DNA from: Lachnospiraceae bacterium
Lineage (GTDB): Bacteria > Bacillota > Clostridia > Lachnospirales > Lachnospiraceae
Assembly: GCA_900766925.1 (NCBI GenBank)
Contig: CAAFXG010000224.1
Location: 1-7,715, forward strand
DNA length: 7,715 nt
Direction: 5' to 3'
A program made the position numbers and the translations under genes. Position 1 is the stretch's first letter. Every line of letters begins with the position of its first letter. This document shows, one piece after another, positions 1 to 7,294 of the stretch. The notes beneath the pieces were generated by a model. It made no database searches. It was not told the DNA's origin and worked only from the letters and a program-made list of their open reading frames with translations.

Positions 1-489
1 AAGGTTGTTGGCCCCATCCATAAGAGTGATGTGGGAGGCGTGGCATTGAACATCCGCACCGAGAAGCATCTCGCCTTGGAGTTTGAGCGCATGATGGAGA
101 TTGAGGGTGCCCATGCCGTTATGGTGCAGAAGATGTTGCGCGGCACAGAACTCTTCATCGGAGCCAAATACGAGGAGAAGTTCGGTCATGTGGTCCTCTG
201 TGGTATGGGCGGCATCTTCGTAGAGGTGTTGAAGGACGTGTCGAGCGGTCTTGCTCCCTTGTCCTATCCCGAGGCCTCATCGATGATTCATTCCCTGCGT
301 GCATATAAAATAATAAAAGGTACGCGAGGCCAAAATGGAGTCAACGAGAAGAAATACACCGAGATTATCGTCCGCCTCTCCACTCTCCTCCGTTTCGCCA
401 CCGAGATAAAGGAACTCGACATCAATCCCCTCCTCGCCGATGGCGACGATGTAGTCGCAGTGGATGCGAGGATAAGGATAGAAAAATAA
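1..489 (+). CDS. Acyl-CoA synthetase (NDP-forming), C-terminal ATP-grasp part, 5' end cut by window
   Basis: This is the last 162 residues of an NDP-forming acyl-CoA (acetyl-CoA) synthetase, a cytoplasmic enzyme family that interconverts acyl-CoA and free acid with ATP or ADP. The open frame runs from base 1 without a start, so the gene begins upstream; family members are usually around 700 residues. The visible part is the ATP-grasp domain. It contains the signature KVVGPIHKSDVGGV at the very start, the glycine-rich GMGGIFVEVLKDVSSGLAPL stretch around residues 68-87, and the metal/nucleotide-binding ELDINPLL near residues 138-145. It ends in a typical VDARIRIEK tail with TAA at 487-489. It is intact as far as visible and much more GC-rich than everything downstream, so it looks like chromosomal backbone rather than part of the defence island. 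It converges with the minus-strand genes. The domain call is firm; the exact acyl substrate cannot be read from this part. Confidence 0.9.
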   Translation, partial: KVVGPIHKSDVGGVALNIRTEKHLALEFERMMEIEGAHAVMVQKMLRGTELFIGAKYEEKFGHVVLCGMGGIFVEVLKDVSSGLAPLSYPEASSMIHSLRAYKIIKGTRGQNGVNEKKYTEIIVRLSTLLRFATEIKELDINPLLADGDDVVAVDARIRIEK

Positions 490-523
490 TAATTGAGGGT
501 TTCGGCCCTCAATTATTATTTTT
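482..523. terminator. Bidirectional intrinsic terminator hairpin
   Basis: A perfect 18-base-pair inverted repeat: 482-499 (AAAAATAATAATTGAGGG) pairs with 506-523. The loop at 500-505 is TTTCGG, which can close further with a T-G wobble to leave a TTCG tetraloop. The inner part is GC-rich (GAGGG/CCCTC) and the outer part is A on one side and T on the other, so the structure ends in a U-rich tract whichever strand is transcribed. It swallows the TAA stop codon (487-489) of the acyl-CoA synthetase gene. It should end that transcript and also stop minus-strand transcription arriving from the defence genes. Confidence 0.85.
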
Positions 524-576
524 GAATATTTATATTCTCTCATAGTTTGCCCCCACTATCGTATTCCTCTTATTTC

Positions 577-628
577 TGAGAAACAGCAATAAACGGTCGG
601 ATTAAGACTTATCTGGTCGGTTTTCTCA
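577..628. repeat. Small direct and inverted repeats in the 524-709 gap
   Basis: GGTCGG occurs at 595-600 and again at 615-620, exactly 20 bases apart. Outside these, TGAGAAA (577-583) is matched by its reverse complement TTTCTCA (622-628). The units are short, and such matches can arise by chance in AT-rich DNA. They are recorded because the neighbouring motif cluster at 653-696 also shows a 20-base period. I see no gene in 524-709. Confidence 0.35.
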
Positions 629-652
629 ATGACTTTCATCCAATTTTGACGG

Positions 653-697
653 AATCCGCTATAATTATAACGAATCCGTTATAATTTCGCTATAATG
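653..697. promoter_or_regulatory. Cluster of CGYTATAAT motifs (operator-like)
   Basis: Four copies of the 9-base motif CGYTATAAT lie within 40 bases. Direct copies are at 657-665, 677-685 and 688-696, and an inverted copy is at 664-672 overlapping the first. The first and inverted copies form the near-palindrome CGCTATAATTATAACG. Copies one and two sit in a longer repeat, AATCCGYTATAATT (653-666 and 673-686), with a 20-base period; copies two and three are 11 bases apart. Spacings near one and two helical turns are what a DNA-binding protein making repeated contacts would use. The cluster lies just past the 3' end of the AlbA_2 pseudogene, and no gene downstream on either strand obviously uses it. 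It could be a leftover operator or the end of a mobile unit. Confidence 0.5.
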
Positions 698-709
698 CAA
701 ACATATAGA

Positions 710-1966
710 CTATGACTGGCATTCATGCCAAGTTCTACCTTTAGCCATTATTAAACTATCTTCCTTCATGGCATTAAGAATATCACCTAACATACGTAGT
801 TGCTGTTCGTGGCTTTTACTCTGCGGCAACACATCTTTAATATATTCATAGATGCTATCTCTTTTCGCACCTTCATCGCCAGCATTCTTAAGATATTGAA
901 GTATCATTTGGCGAAGTTTCTCCTTATCTAATCCTTTAGTCTTTGTATATGAAGGCAGTTGGTGCGTATTTTTAGCAACACCTAATGAGATGTTATAATT
1001 TGGTGCCTCTCCCTCAATCAGCCCTCTGCATAAGAGGTCTTTTGCCACACACTCATTGATGAGCCTGCCCTTCTGCACAGCGTCAAGCGAAATACAATCC
1101 CATAGCGAAAGGGTGTTGTTCGTTTTTAATAAGTCCGTATATCGCTTATTAATTTCGTTGCCATATATACGTACAACAACTTTCTTCCTTGCTGCGTCAA
1201 TCTCATAATCTGGCATAGGGAAATGTCTGCGCCATTGCTCGTTAAACATCTTCTTGATACCTCGACTTACAGTATCAATCATATTGAAATCAACCATTGC
1301 CTTACATAGGCACTCATTGCGGAAATAACTTTGAGACTCTTCATTCCTCAAGGCATTCTCCAGTGTACCAGGAAGGAATGTACCAGCGTTGGAATAATAC
1401 AGGTAACCAGGATTCTCCACAAAGTTTATTCGTTGCTGTATGGTATAATCCTGATGAGCATCCCGACGAGTCCATGTCACCTGTGCCACAGCAGGACGAA
1501 GTTTGAAGGCTGATTCATATGTTAGTTCCACGAGAGAATCTTCTATTCTCTGCCAAGCCTTTTTGTGAGCTAAAACAGGACGGCGAGGAAGATGCTTAGG
1601 GATATGGATAATCCAGACTCTATTCTTGGTATCATCTGTCACAAACTCTTCAATGGACAGCCCTTCAGACGACAGATAAGTACACTGTTCCGTAAGTTTG
1701 AATGTCGCTGATTGAGGATTGGCGGGCTGTCAGTTGAAAGTAAGTCTTGAAATATCTGTACCGACTATCTCAAGCGTTTTGTCTTTTACACCTATCACAA
1801 GATGCCCTCCCTCCATGTTGGCTATAGCCGACACGTAGGAAATCACATCATCCTTCTCGTCCCCACAGAACGAGTTCTTCAGATTCTTAAATTCCTTCCA
1901 CTCGCAGCGAGCATTCTCTTGTGGGTACTCGCGGAGAAGGTATTGTTGTAATTCAAGTTCAGTCAT
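710..1966 (-). pseudogene. Broken AlbA_2 (Schlafen-type)/RecG-like putative transcriptional regulator
   Basis: The reading frame runs from ATG at 1966-1964 to TAG at 712-710, interrupted by an in-frame TGA at 1732-1730 (codon 79). Before the stop is an AlbA_2 nucleic-acid-binding domain with CEWKEFK (residues 21-27) and the hallmark SAIANMEGGHLVIGV (46-60). The same frame continues after the TGA (QPANPQSATFKLTEQ...), passes IPKHLPRRPVLAHKKAWQRI, and ends in the GHKL-type ATPase-like region (HQDYT, RINFVE, YYSNAG) and a winged-helix-like tail. At the stop, one base change from CGA or GGA would restore sense. Two family segments also seem missing without loss of frame. SLVELT near base 1520 jumps to YESAFKLRPAVAQVTW, losing the linker before the usual ILLG-x-x-ES motif. 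TRRDA near base 1460 jumps to HQDYT, losing the first half of the ATPase N-box region. The frame holds about 418 codons, against roughly 550 as I recall for intact relatives. The segment after the TGA has a GTG at 1642, but a real restart there is doubtful. Relatives are frequent companions of defence loci. Confidence 0.8.
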
Positions 1967-1990
1967 AATTATTTGTCTTTATATGTAGCT

Positions 1991-2103
1991 TGGCAAATTA
2001 CCGGCAAATTAAATATAGATTATTTATCTACTGAATATCAGTATGTTATGTTGTTTGCCAAACTATACTTTCGTTCTTCTGGCAAATTACCAGCAAATTA
2101 AAT
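1991..2103. repeat. Pair of 24-base direct repeats, each a tandem of two half-sites
   Basis: Bases 1991-2014 and 2080-2103 match at 23 of 24 positions (G in the first copy, A in the second at the thirteenth base), 89 bases apart start to start. Each copy holds two half-sites, GGCAAATTA and RGCAAATTA, 11 bases apart (1992/2003 and 2081/2092), about one helical turn. Between the copies lie two small inverted repeats: TACTGA-ATA-TCAGTA (2029-2043) and GTTTG-C-CAAAC (2053-2063), the latter repeating the TTTGC core in inverted form. The array sits 25-139 bases upstream of the AlbA_2 start and downstream of the second methyltransferase. This is where an autoregulator operator would be expected. I found no convincing Bacteroidota -33/-7 promoter (TTTG / TAnnTTTG) in the gap. 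Confidence 0.6.
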
Positions 2104-2125
2104 TTAAGCCCAATCAGAGATAGTA

Positions 2126-2170
2126 TTATACCATTTTCTTTATATAATGGTTGATGTCAAGGATATTCAT
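2126..2170 (-). other. 14-codon reading frame in ATGA overlap with the methyltransferase stop
   Basis: The TGA stop of the second methyltransferase (2169-2167) overlaps an ATG (2170-2168) in the arrangement ATGA, typical of translationally coupled operon genes. The frame reads MNILDINHYIKKMV and ends at TAA (2128-2126). It is too short to assign. It may be chance, or the N-terminal stub of a third operon gene removed when the AlbA_2 segment arrived. No family is recognised. Confidence 0.3.
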
Positions 2171-4290
2171 TTTGTCAAAATCGATTTTATTGTGGTGTCC
2201 GTGAACGTCCTCCATATTTCAAGCTTTACTTTCTTGTAATCATCAAAGAGTTGTCCTACACGTTCTATCTCGAATACAAGTCTAAGGTCACTCTTGTTCT
2301 CTTCTTCCTGGCCTTCTTTGCGATATCCAAGACGGGCTATCTTAATGTAATACAAGTCACGTATGCCCTTACCTGAAATGTAGGGCATAAAGTAGTAGAG
2401 TTTGTTGAGTGCAACAGTTGTTGGAAATTTCTTTCCTGTATAGTAAATCTTTGCCGAACCATCCAGATACTGCTCCCAGTTGTCCTTTTTTACATTACAG
2501 ATGAGAACGTTCTTTGAAGAGTCTATAGGCAATTTTATATGACCTTGAGATATTCTGTATTCTATATCAATATCTTCGTGTACCATGCAGTTTTCCACGA
2601 TGGGATTATCAGAATATTGGTCGAAAAGGTCGAGGAAGTTGAGCTGTGTGTAATAATCCTTTGTTGTCACTTTCTCCTCAGATATTTTCTCAAGTGTTTC
2701 GCGGGTTAACCTTCTATTTATGATTTTATGCCAGATGGAACGAGCCATTTTGACTTCCTCAAAAGACAATCCTATACCTTGTTGCAGAATAATAGCATCG
2801 GTATAATCCAAAATTTCATCGGCGCTTGCTTTTTTGCGTAGCATTCGGTCGATGGCATCAAAGATTTGTTCGTTCTCTTCCCTGTAAGGCAAGTATATAT
2901 CTCCAACCTCGCTTGGCATGAGTTCCAAACATCCACCACCAAAGTTGCGGCCAAGTATCTCAGCAAAAGCAAATGAGAGAGAGTTATAGTAGCTTGCCAC
3001 AAAAGCTTTTTTGTTTACTCCTTCTTTGATAAACACTCTGTGCATAGTGTCGGTAGTATATGCGCCTGCTTCGTTAAGCACAAATTTTGGGTAAAGGTTA
3101 TTACGGCGCAGAAACAAGGCATCCGAAAGTTTGATAGATGGTATAACCCACCAATGGTCTCTTATACTCGTCTTGTATCCCTTGTCTATTCCTGCCTCCT
3201 CACCGCTTTGAAGATAGGCCTTTACACCATCATTTCCTGAAACCTTTGCATCAGGAGTGAAAACAAGAAGATGAGCTTTCGCCTCTGAAGCCACATTTGC
3301 CCTCCAGTCACGTTTTGTGAAACAAAGGCTATTGACTTGTACACTTCTTCCTACCATTGGACGGGCGTAATCTTGAAGCTGATACATGCGAACGATGGAT
3401 TGGGGAACTGTGAAGAAATCATTTGAGCCTGTTGTTATACCAACCTCGACATTTGCAAATGAAGAGATTGTAGTCTGGCTCTTCACTTTGTCGAGCAATT
3501 CAAGTTCCTCTTTGTCAAGGAAATAATATGTCCACTTGTCTGTATGGAAGTCAATGTCCTTGCTTGGAAATTTCAACTTTAGAGGATTAAGGGCAAGAAG
3601 ACCTTGGACGTCTTTTACCTCAACATGCTCTATCTTATGCTCATCTGTGCCATTTTTTTCACAAAGAAGTAGAACGACCTCTTGCTGTATTTCCTCAAAG
3701 ACAAGGTTCTCAAAAGAGATAATGTTTATCTTGTTGAATGACTTGGCAAGATACTTGCGCAATTGTTGTGCATATTTCACCATGAGCAATTCAGATGGAA
3801 TAACAAATCCCATCTTGCCATTCTCGCGAAGTAACTGTGTACAACCTACCACAAATGTCACCCACGCATTCGTAAGTTTCGTGCGTTTAAGTTTAGCATT
3901 CTTGAAGATTTCGTCTGCCAACAACTGTTGTTCCGCATTGTAATATTGGTAACGGATGAATGGAGGATTGCCAACTATAATGTCAAAACGTTTCTCCGTA
4001 TCAAGGCAGAAACGATGAAAGTCACAATTTATCACCTCTGAATCGTGCAGATTTATAGCCCGAGCTTTTTGAGCCTCTTCTGGTTCAAACTCTACGGCAG
4101 TGACACTTTTGTAGGGCAGGTTGCCATCTGCCAAACATTTAAGGAATACGCCATCACCACAACTGGGTTCCAGCACGTCAACACCATTGCCATCATTTAT
4201 TCCCCAGCGGAGAATAAAGTCGGCAATTGGCTGTGGGGTGTAGTATGCCCCTCTCAGTTTTTGGTCAGAGGCATTTTCAATCAACTGCAT
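2167..4290 (-). CDS. Companion adenine-specific DNA methyltransferase of an Eco57I-like system
   Basis: A 707-residue class I methyltransferase expected to transfer a methyl group from S-adenosylmethionine to the N6 of adenine, protecting the host's recognition sites. The motif order is that of the gamma class. GAYYTPQPIADFI (14-26) is the SAM-binding motif X, VLEPSCGDGVFL (39-50) is motif I, the acidic VEFEP (66-70) is motif II, and VGNPPFIR (106-113) is the catalytic NPPF motif IV. Residues ~275-470 form a TaqI-like target-recognition region, including VEVGITTGSNDFF (281-293) and LGRNFGGGCLELMPSEVGD (446-464). There is no PD-(D/E)XK nuclease in front, so it appears to methylate only. The ATG at 4290 overlaps the end of the upstream restriction gene by 14 bases and has a clear ribosome binding site, which supports this start. 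Compared with M.Eco57I (about 540 residues), it carries ~190 extra C-terminal residues of unclear function (see findings). Methyltransferase call is firm; target sequence unknown. Confidence 0.92.
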   Translation of the reverse strand: MQLIENASDQKLRGAYYTPQPIADFILRWGINDGNGVDVLEPSCGDGVFLKCLADGNLPYKSVTAVEFEPEEAQKARAINLHDSEVINCDFHRFCLDTEKRFDIIVGNPPFIRYQYYNAEQQLLADEIFKNAKLKRTKLTNAWVTFVVGCTQLLRENGKMGFVIPSELLMVKYAQQLRKYLAKSFNKINIISFENLVFEEIQQEVVLLLCEKNGTDEHKIEHVEVKDVQGLLALNPLKLKFPSKDIDFHTDKWTYYFLDKEELELLDKVKSQTTISSFANVEVGITTGSNDFFTVPQSIVRMYQLQDYARPMVGRSVQVNSLCFTKRDWRANVASEAKAHLLVFTPDAKVSGNDGVKAYLQSGEEAGIDKGYKTSIRDHWWVIPSIKLSDALFLRRNNLYPKFVLNEAGAYTTDTMHRVFIKEGVNKKAFVASYYNSLSFAFAEILGRNFGGGCLELMPSEVGDIYLPYREENEQIFDAIDRMLRKKASADEILDYTDAIILQQGIGLSFEEVKMARSIWHKIINRRLTRETLEKISEEKVTTKDYYTQLNFLDLFDQYSDNPIVENCMVHEDIDIEYRISQGHIKLPIDSSKNVLICNVKKDNWEQYLDGSAKIYYTGKKFPTTVALNKLYYFMPYISGKGIRDLYYIKIARLGYRKEGQEEENKSDLRLVFEIERVGQLFDDYKKVKLEIWRTFTDTTIKSILTK

Positions 4291-7200
4291 ATATTTCCTT
4301 AATTATTGGGATTTGTAATGCTTCTTGTTCAGATATTCCATAAAGAGCGTTTATTGATTTCTGTTGCTCTTGCCTTAGGGTTTCAAATTGCCTTAGCAAT
4401 GGTGTGAGTTTCCTGCGGTTACTTGTTGACGAGGCAATCTTATCTCCAAGTTTAATGAGAGATGTTTGGCGTGTAGTGATAGCGTCATGTATTTCTTTTT
4501 CTTTAGCATTATCGAAATCAATAGTGCGAATCGGAATCTGTTTTAGAACCTTTGTTCCTCTTGCAATGAAGCCTCCACGGAATATTTCACCATAAAGTGA
4601 TGCGAGCCATTCTCCTTGTAATGAGTTGAGTATGGCTTGGATATAGTATATTGAATAGTTGCTATCAGATGGAATGCTGATAAGGCAATAGCCAGCTGTG
4701 CCACCAGAAGAAACGAGAGTACCGTTTTTATCAATGGCATATTTGTCAGACTGAGCCAATACACCTACAATTATCTTCTCGCTTATTTCACATGCCTCTA
4801 AACTTTGATGTCTGCCATACCGGTGCCATTCATTATCATTGGTTGGGGTTGGCTGAATGTCCCTTGATGGTTTGTCCAATTCTGCTTTGGCATCTTGTAA
4901 GAAGGCATGAAGTAGTGGATACTTACGCTTTATTGCCTGAAGAGATATAAGCTCCAACTTCCCTTTTTCCCCACGTTTATATGGAAAAACCACTCTCGCA
5001 TTTGGGGTAAACGTCCTGTAAGTGTTGAGTGATTTAACACCTTGTGACGTTTTGAAATATGGTTTTGTTACAGCCTTTTCTATCTGATAAGTATGACCAT
5101 TAAAGGCTTTGAAAGTGTAAGTGTTCCTGTCTTGAATCACTGGCATAAACACATACACTTTATTAGCGCTGGTTTGTATGCCATTAAAGATATAATCCTC
5201 GCCAACAATTTCTCCTAATGGTTTGCTGTGAAGCCTAATCTTATCAAGCAAGCGTTTATGCTTGTCTGTACAGAGTACCCATGTGTTTTCAGAAATGTCA
5301 AACGAATTACGCAAGCTGACAATATGCTCATCCTCATGTCTGGTACGCCATTCTGTAATCTCATTGACTTCAGAGTATGAAAACTCTTTATTCTCTTTCT
5401 TTTGCAAAATCAAAATACAAGTATATGTCGATTTGTCTTCGAACACTTGATGTGCTCCAAAGGACGTGATAGATTTCAAATATTTGCCTGTGGAAATAAT
5501 CTTTCTCAATTCACGAGCAGCACCTACTTTCATCAACTTACTGGGTACAATATATCCTAAATAACCGTTTTCCTTAAGAAGAGTGAGAGCCCTTTCTATG
5601 AAAAGAAAATATTTGTCGTACTGTTTATGAGCACTTTTGTATAAATGTTCCTTCTCATACAACTTCTTCTCTTCAGGAGTAAAATGTTTGATGTCCTCGG
5701 TCTTCATATAGGGAGGATTACCGACAATTAAGTCGAACTTTAGGTTTCCAAAGTCGAAGGGATTTATTTTCTCAACCAACTCAGATGGCACGTTTTGGGG
5801 CGAAAGTAAACTATTGCCGTAGAATATGTTTCTATTTAAATCCGGCAAGACAGGATGAAATGCCGAGAGTGTATTTACATCCTCGTCTTCAAGCAGTTTT
5901 AAGAGCAGACCAAACTTACAAGCCTCGACAGCGTTATAGTCTTTATCCACTCCATAAATACACTTTGTCAGGATATCTCTTTTTATAGAATAAGGTAACT
6001 TATATGAGTTTACTCCTGTCTGGATTAGTCGTGATTTATCATTCATCACGTACCAATCGACTAAAGAGTCATAAATAAGTTGATACAATTCTAAGAGGAA
6101 TGCTCCTGAGCCGCAGGCAATGTCTGCGCACTTTAGAGCTAATATCCCTTGTGCTGTTTTAGTGGGAATAACGGATGATGCAGCTTGGCGAAGGATTTCT
6201 CGAACAATGAAATTAGGTGTAGTTACAATATCACGCTCAACATTTTCAGGCTTGTTTGCAATTACAAGTTTTCCGTTTCTTATCTCCAGTCTTTGTGCAA
6301 GGAAGATTTCATAAATCTTTCCCAAGATATCTGATGATAGCACTGAGAAAGAATACGGACTTTCGGGAAAGTATAGTTGGCGAATAATAGTCCAAAACGA
6401 CGAACTAATATTGCAGACAATATTTTCAGATAGAAGCTCCTCAAAGAGACCTGAATTATATTTCTTGTCTGCTTCCCTGAATATTGCGACCAGTTCATTA
6501 TGGCTATTGTGATCAGCTATACTGAGAAGCAATTGGTAGGTCTCTATATTGCGGTCTTCGCAGACGCGAAGAAAGAGAATCTTGTTGATGTAGCTCTGGA
6601 CGACATCACCAAGCTGCTCAATATCAATATTTGGCATTGTAGCATAAATCTCTCTACCAAGCAGCAGACGCCACTCGTTAATCTGTTTCAGGAAAACTCT
6701 ATCAACAGATTTTGGGTTGATTGTTCCTTCTATCTTGCTCCATATCTCATCAAACTTGCCAGAATATACAGAATTTCTGCCAAGATACTCCAGTAGTTCG
6801 TCAGCAACATTCTCATAATCTGTATATTTATACTCACGTACAATGGCTTTCACACGGGTGTCATTCTTTTCTACAGGATATGAAGTATCGTAGATGTATA
6901 GATGTTCAAAATTACTTAGCACACTAATTTTCAAACCTGCTGTATAGCCATAACGGCGCACCTGTTTTGCCGGTTCATCTTCAGTCTCTATATGTACACA
7001 AGGCTTTTTGGCCTCTAAGAAGAACTTCCGTTCCCCATAGAGTCTAAATGTATAATCTGGCTTTTTTGAATGGGAGTAAGCATTGGCTTTCAATGCTTCT
7101 TCCAATAGGACTTCGCGTTCATTGGTGCTCTTTCCGGCCTCATTGCGAATGTCCCAACCAAGAGCCTCAAATAGAGGGTCAAGGAATTCATTGCGTAGCT

Positions 7201-7294
7201 GGGTCTCGTTGAATTTTGAGGTACGATAGAATTCTTTATTAGCTTCGTACTTCTCTACGAGAGTGTGTATTTTGTCTTTTATTTCAGTTGTCAT
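4277..7294 (-). CDS. Eco57I-like type IIG restriction-modification enzyme (nuclease and methyltransferase in one chain)
   Basis: A 1005-residue bifunctional enzyme, close to the ~1000 residues of R.Eco57I. It should bind an asymmetric DNA site, methylate adenine on one strand, and cut a fixed distance away. Residues 1-~180 are the nuclease: a HsdR-like N-terminal fold with FNETQLRNEFLDPLFEALGWD (28-48), then KKPDYTFRLYGERKFFLEAKKP split as PD (79-80) and EAK (94-96), a textbook PD-(D/E)XK site. A helical connector follows (~190-350). The methyltransferase core has VTTPNFIVREI (357-367, motif X), ADIACGSGAFLL (390-401, motif I), YGVDKDYNAVEACK (447-460, motif II) and VGNPPYMK (524-531, catalytic motif IV). 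Residues ~690-920 are the TaqI-like specificity region (FNGIQTSANKVYVF; IFRGGFIARGTKVLKQIPI), and the tail (~935-985) is helical. All key residues are present, so it looks active. The ATG at 7294 gives a full N-terminal domain; no Shine-Dalgarno precedes it. The end overlaps the companion methyltransferase by 14 bases. Confidence 0.93.
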   Translation of the reverse strand: MTTEIKDKIHTLVEKYEANKEFYRTSKFNETQLRNEFLDPLFEALGWDIRNEAGKSTNEREVLLEEALKANAYSHSKKPDYTFRLYGERKFFLEAKKPCVHIETEDEPAKQVRRYGYTAGLKISVLSNFEHLYIYDTSYPVEKNDTRVKAIVREYKYTDYENVADELLEYLGRNSVYSGKFDEIWSKIEGTINPKSVDRVFLKQINEWRLLLGREIYATMPNIDIEQLGDVVQSYINKILFLRVCEDRNIETYQLLLSIADHNSHNELVAIFREADKKYNSGLFEELLSENIVCNISSSFWTIIRQLYFPESPYSFSVLSSDILGKIYEIFLAQRLEIRNGKLVIANKPENVERDIVTTPNFIVREILRQAASSVIPTKTAQGILALKCADIACGSGAFLLELYQLIYDSLVDWYVMNDKSRLIQTGVNSYKLPYSIKRDILTKCIYGVDKDYNAVEACKFGLLLKLLEDEDVNTLSAFHPVLPDLNRNIFYGNSLLSPQNVPSELVEKINPFDFGNLKFDLIVGNPPYMKTEDIKHFTPEEKKLYEKEHLYKSAHKQYDKYFLFIERALTLLKENGYLGYIVPSKLMKVGAARELRKIISTGKYLKSITSFGAHQVFEDKSTYTCILILQKKENKEFSYSEVNEITEWRTRHEDEHIVSLRNSFDISENTWVLCTDKHKRLLDKIRLHSKPLGEIVGEDYIFNGIQTSANKVYVFMPVIQDRNTYTFKAFNGHTYQIEKAVTKPYFKTSQGVKSLNTYRTFTPNARVVFPYKRGEKGKLELISLQAIKRKYPLLHAFLQDAKAELDKPSRDIQPTPTNDNEWHRYGRHQSLEACEISEKIIVGVLAQSDKYAIDKNGTLVSSGGTAGYCLISIPSDSNYSIYYIQAILNSLQGEWLASLYGEIFRGGFIARGTKVLKQIPIRTIDFDNAKEKEIHDAITTRQTSLIKLGDKIASSTSNRRKLTPLLRQFETLRQEQQKSINALYGISEQEALQIPIIKEIYAVD
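4294..4300 (-). promoter_or_regulatory. Ribosome binding site AAGGAAA for the companion methyltransferase
   Basis: AAGGAAA on the minus strand lies three bases before the ATG at 4290-4288, inside the end of the upstream restriction gene. A Shine-Dalgarno this good is unusual in Bacteroidota and is absent before the 7294 and 1966 starts. It supports the chosen start and suggests the protecting enzyme is translated well from the shared transcript. Confidence 0.65.

Noticed and set aside
277..543. Minus-strand open frames opposite the acyl-CoA synthetase end
   Set aside because: They oppose a conserved ATP-grasp domain and run through the terminator hairpin; no family resemblance.
1730..1732. 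Selenocysteine at the in-frame TGA
   Set aside because: I saw no obvious SECIS-like hairpin just after it, and the AlbA_2 family has no known selenoprotein members; a point mutation from CGA or GGA is simpler.
1991..2103. CRISPR array reading of the two 24-base repeats
   Set aside because: There are only two copies, each internally tandem, with a 65-base spacer and no cas genes.
2130..2151. ACCATT/AATGGT inverted repeat as a terminator for the methyltransferase transcript
   Set aside because: Only six base pairs with a 10-base AT-rich loop and no following T-run.
2125..2160. TTGACA (2160-2155) and TATAAT (2130-2125) on the minus strand as a sigma70 promoter for the AlbA_2 gene
   Set aside because: The spacing is 24 bases rather than about 17, and Bacteroidota use a different consensus (TTTG / TAnnTTTG).
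3536..3943. 135-codon plus-strand open frame
   Set aside because: It lies entirely opposite the companion methyltransferase, has no recognisable domain and has a low-quality, serine- and arginine-rich composition; a shadow of the real gene.
2167..4290. BREX PglX or type I HsdM identity for the 707-residue methyltransferase
   Set aside because: It is much shorter than PglX, no other BREX genes are present, and there are no separate HsdS or HsdR genes. The adjoining type IIG enzyme fits an Eco57I-type pair better.
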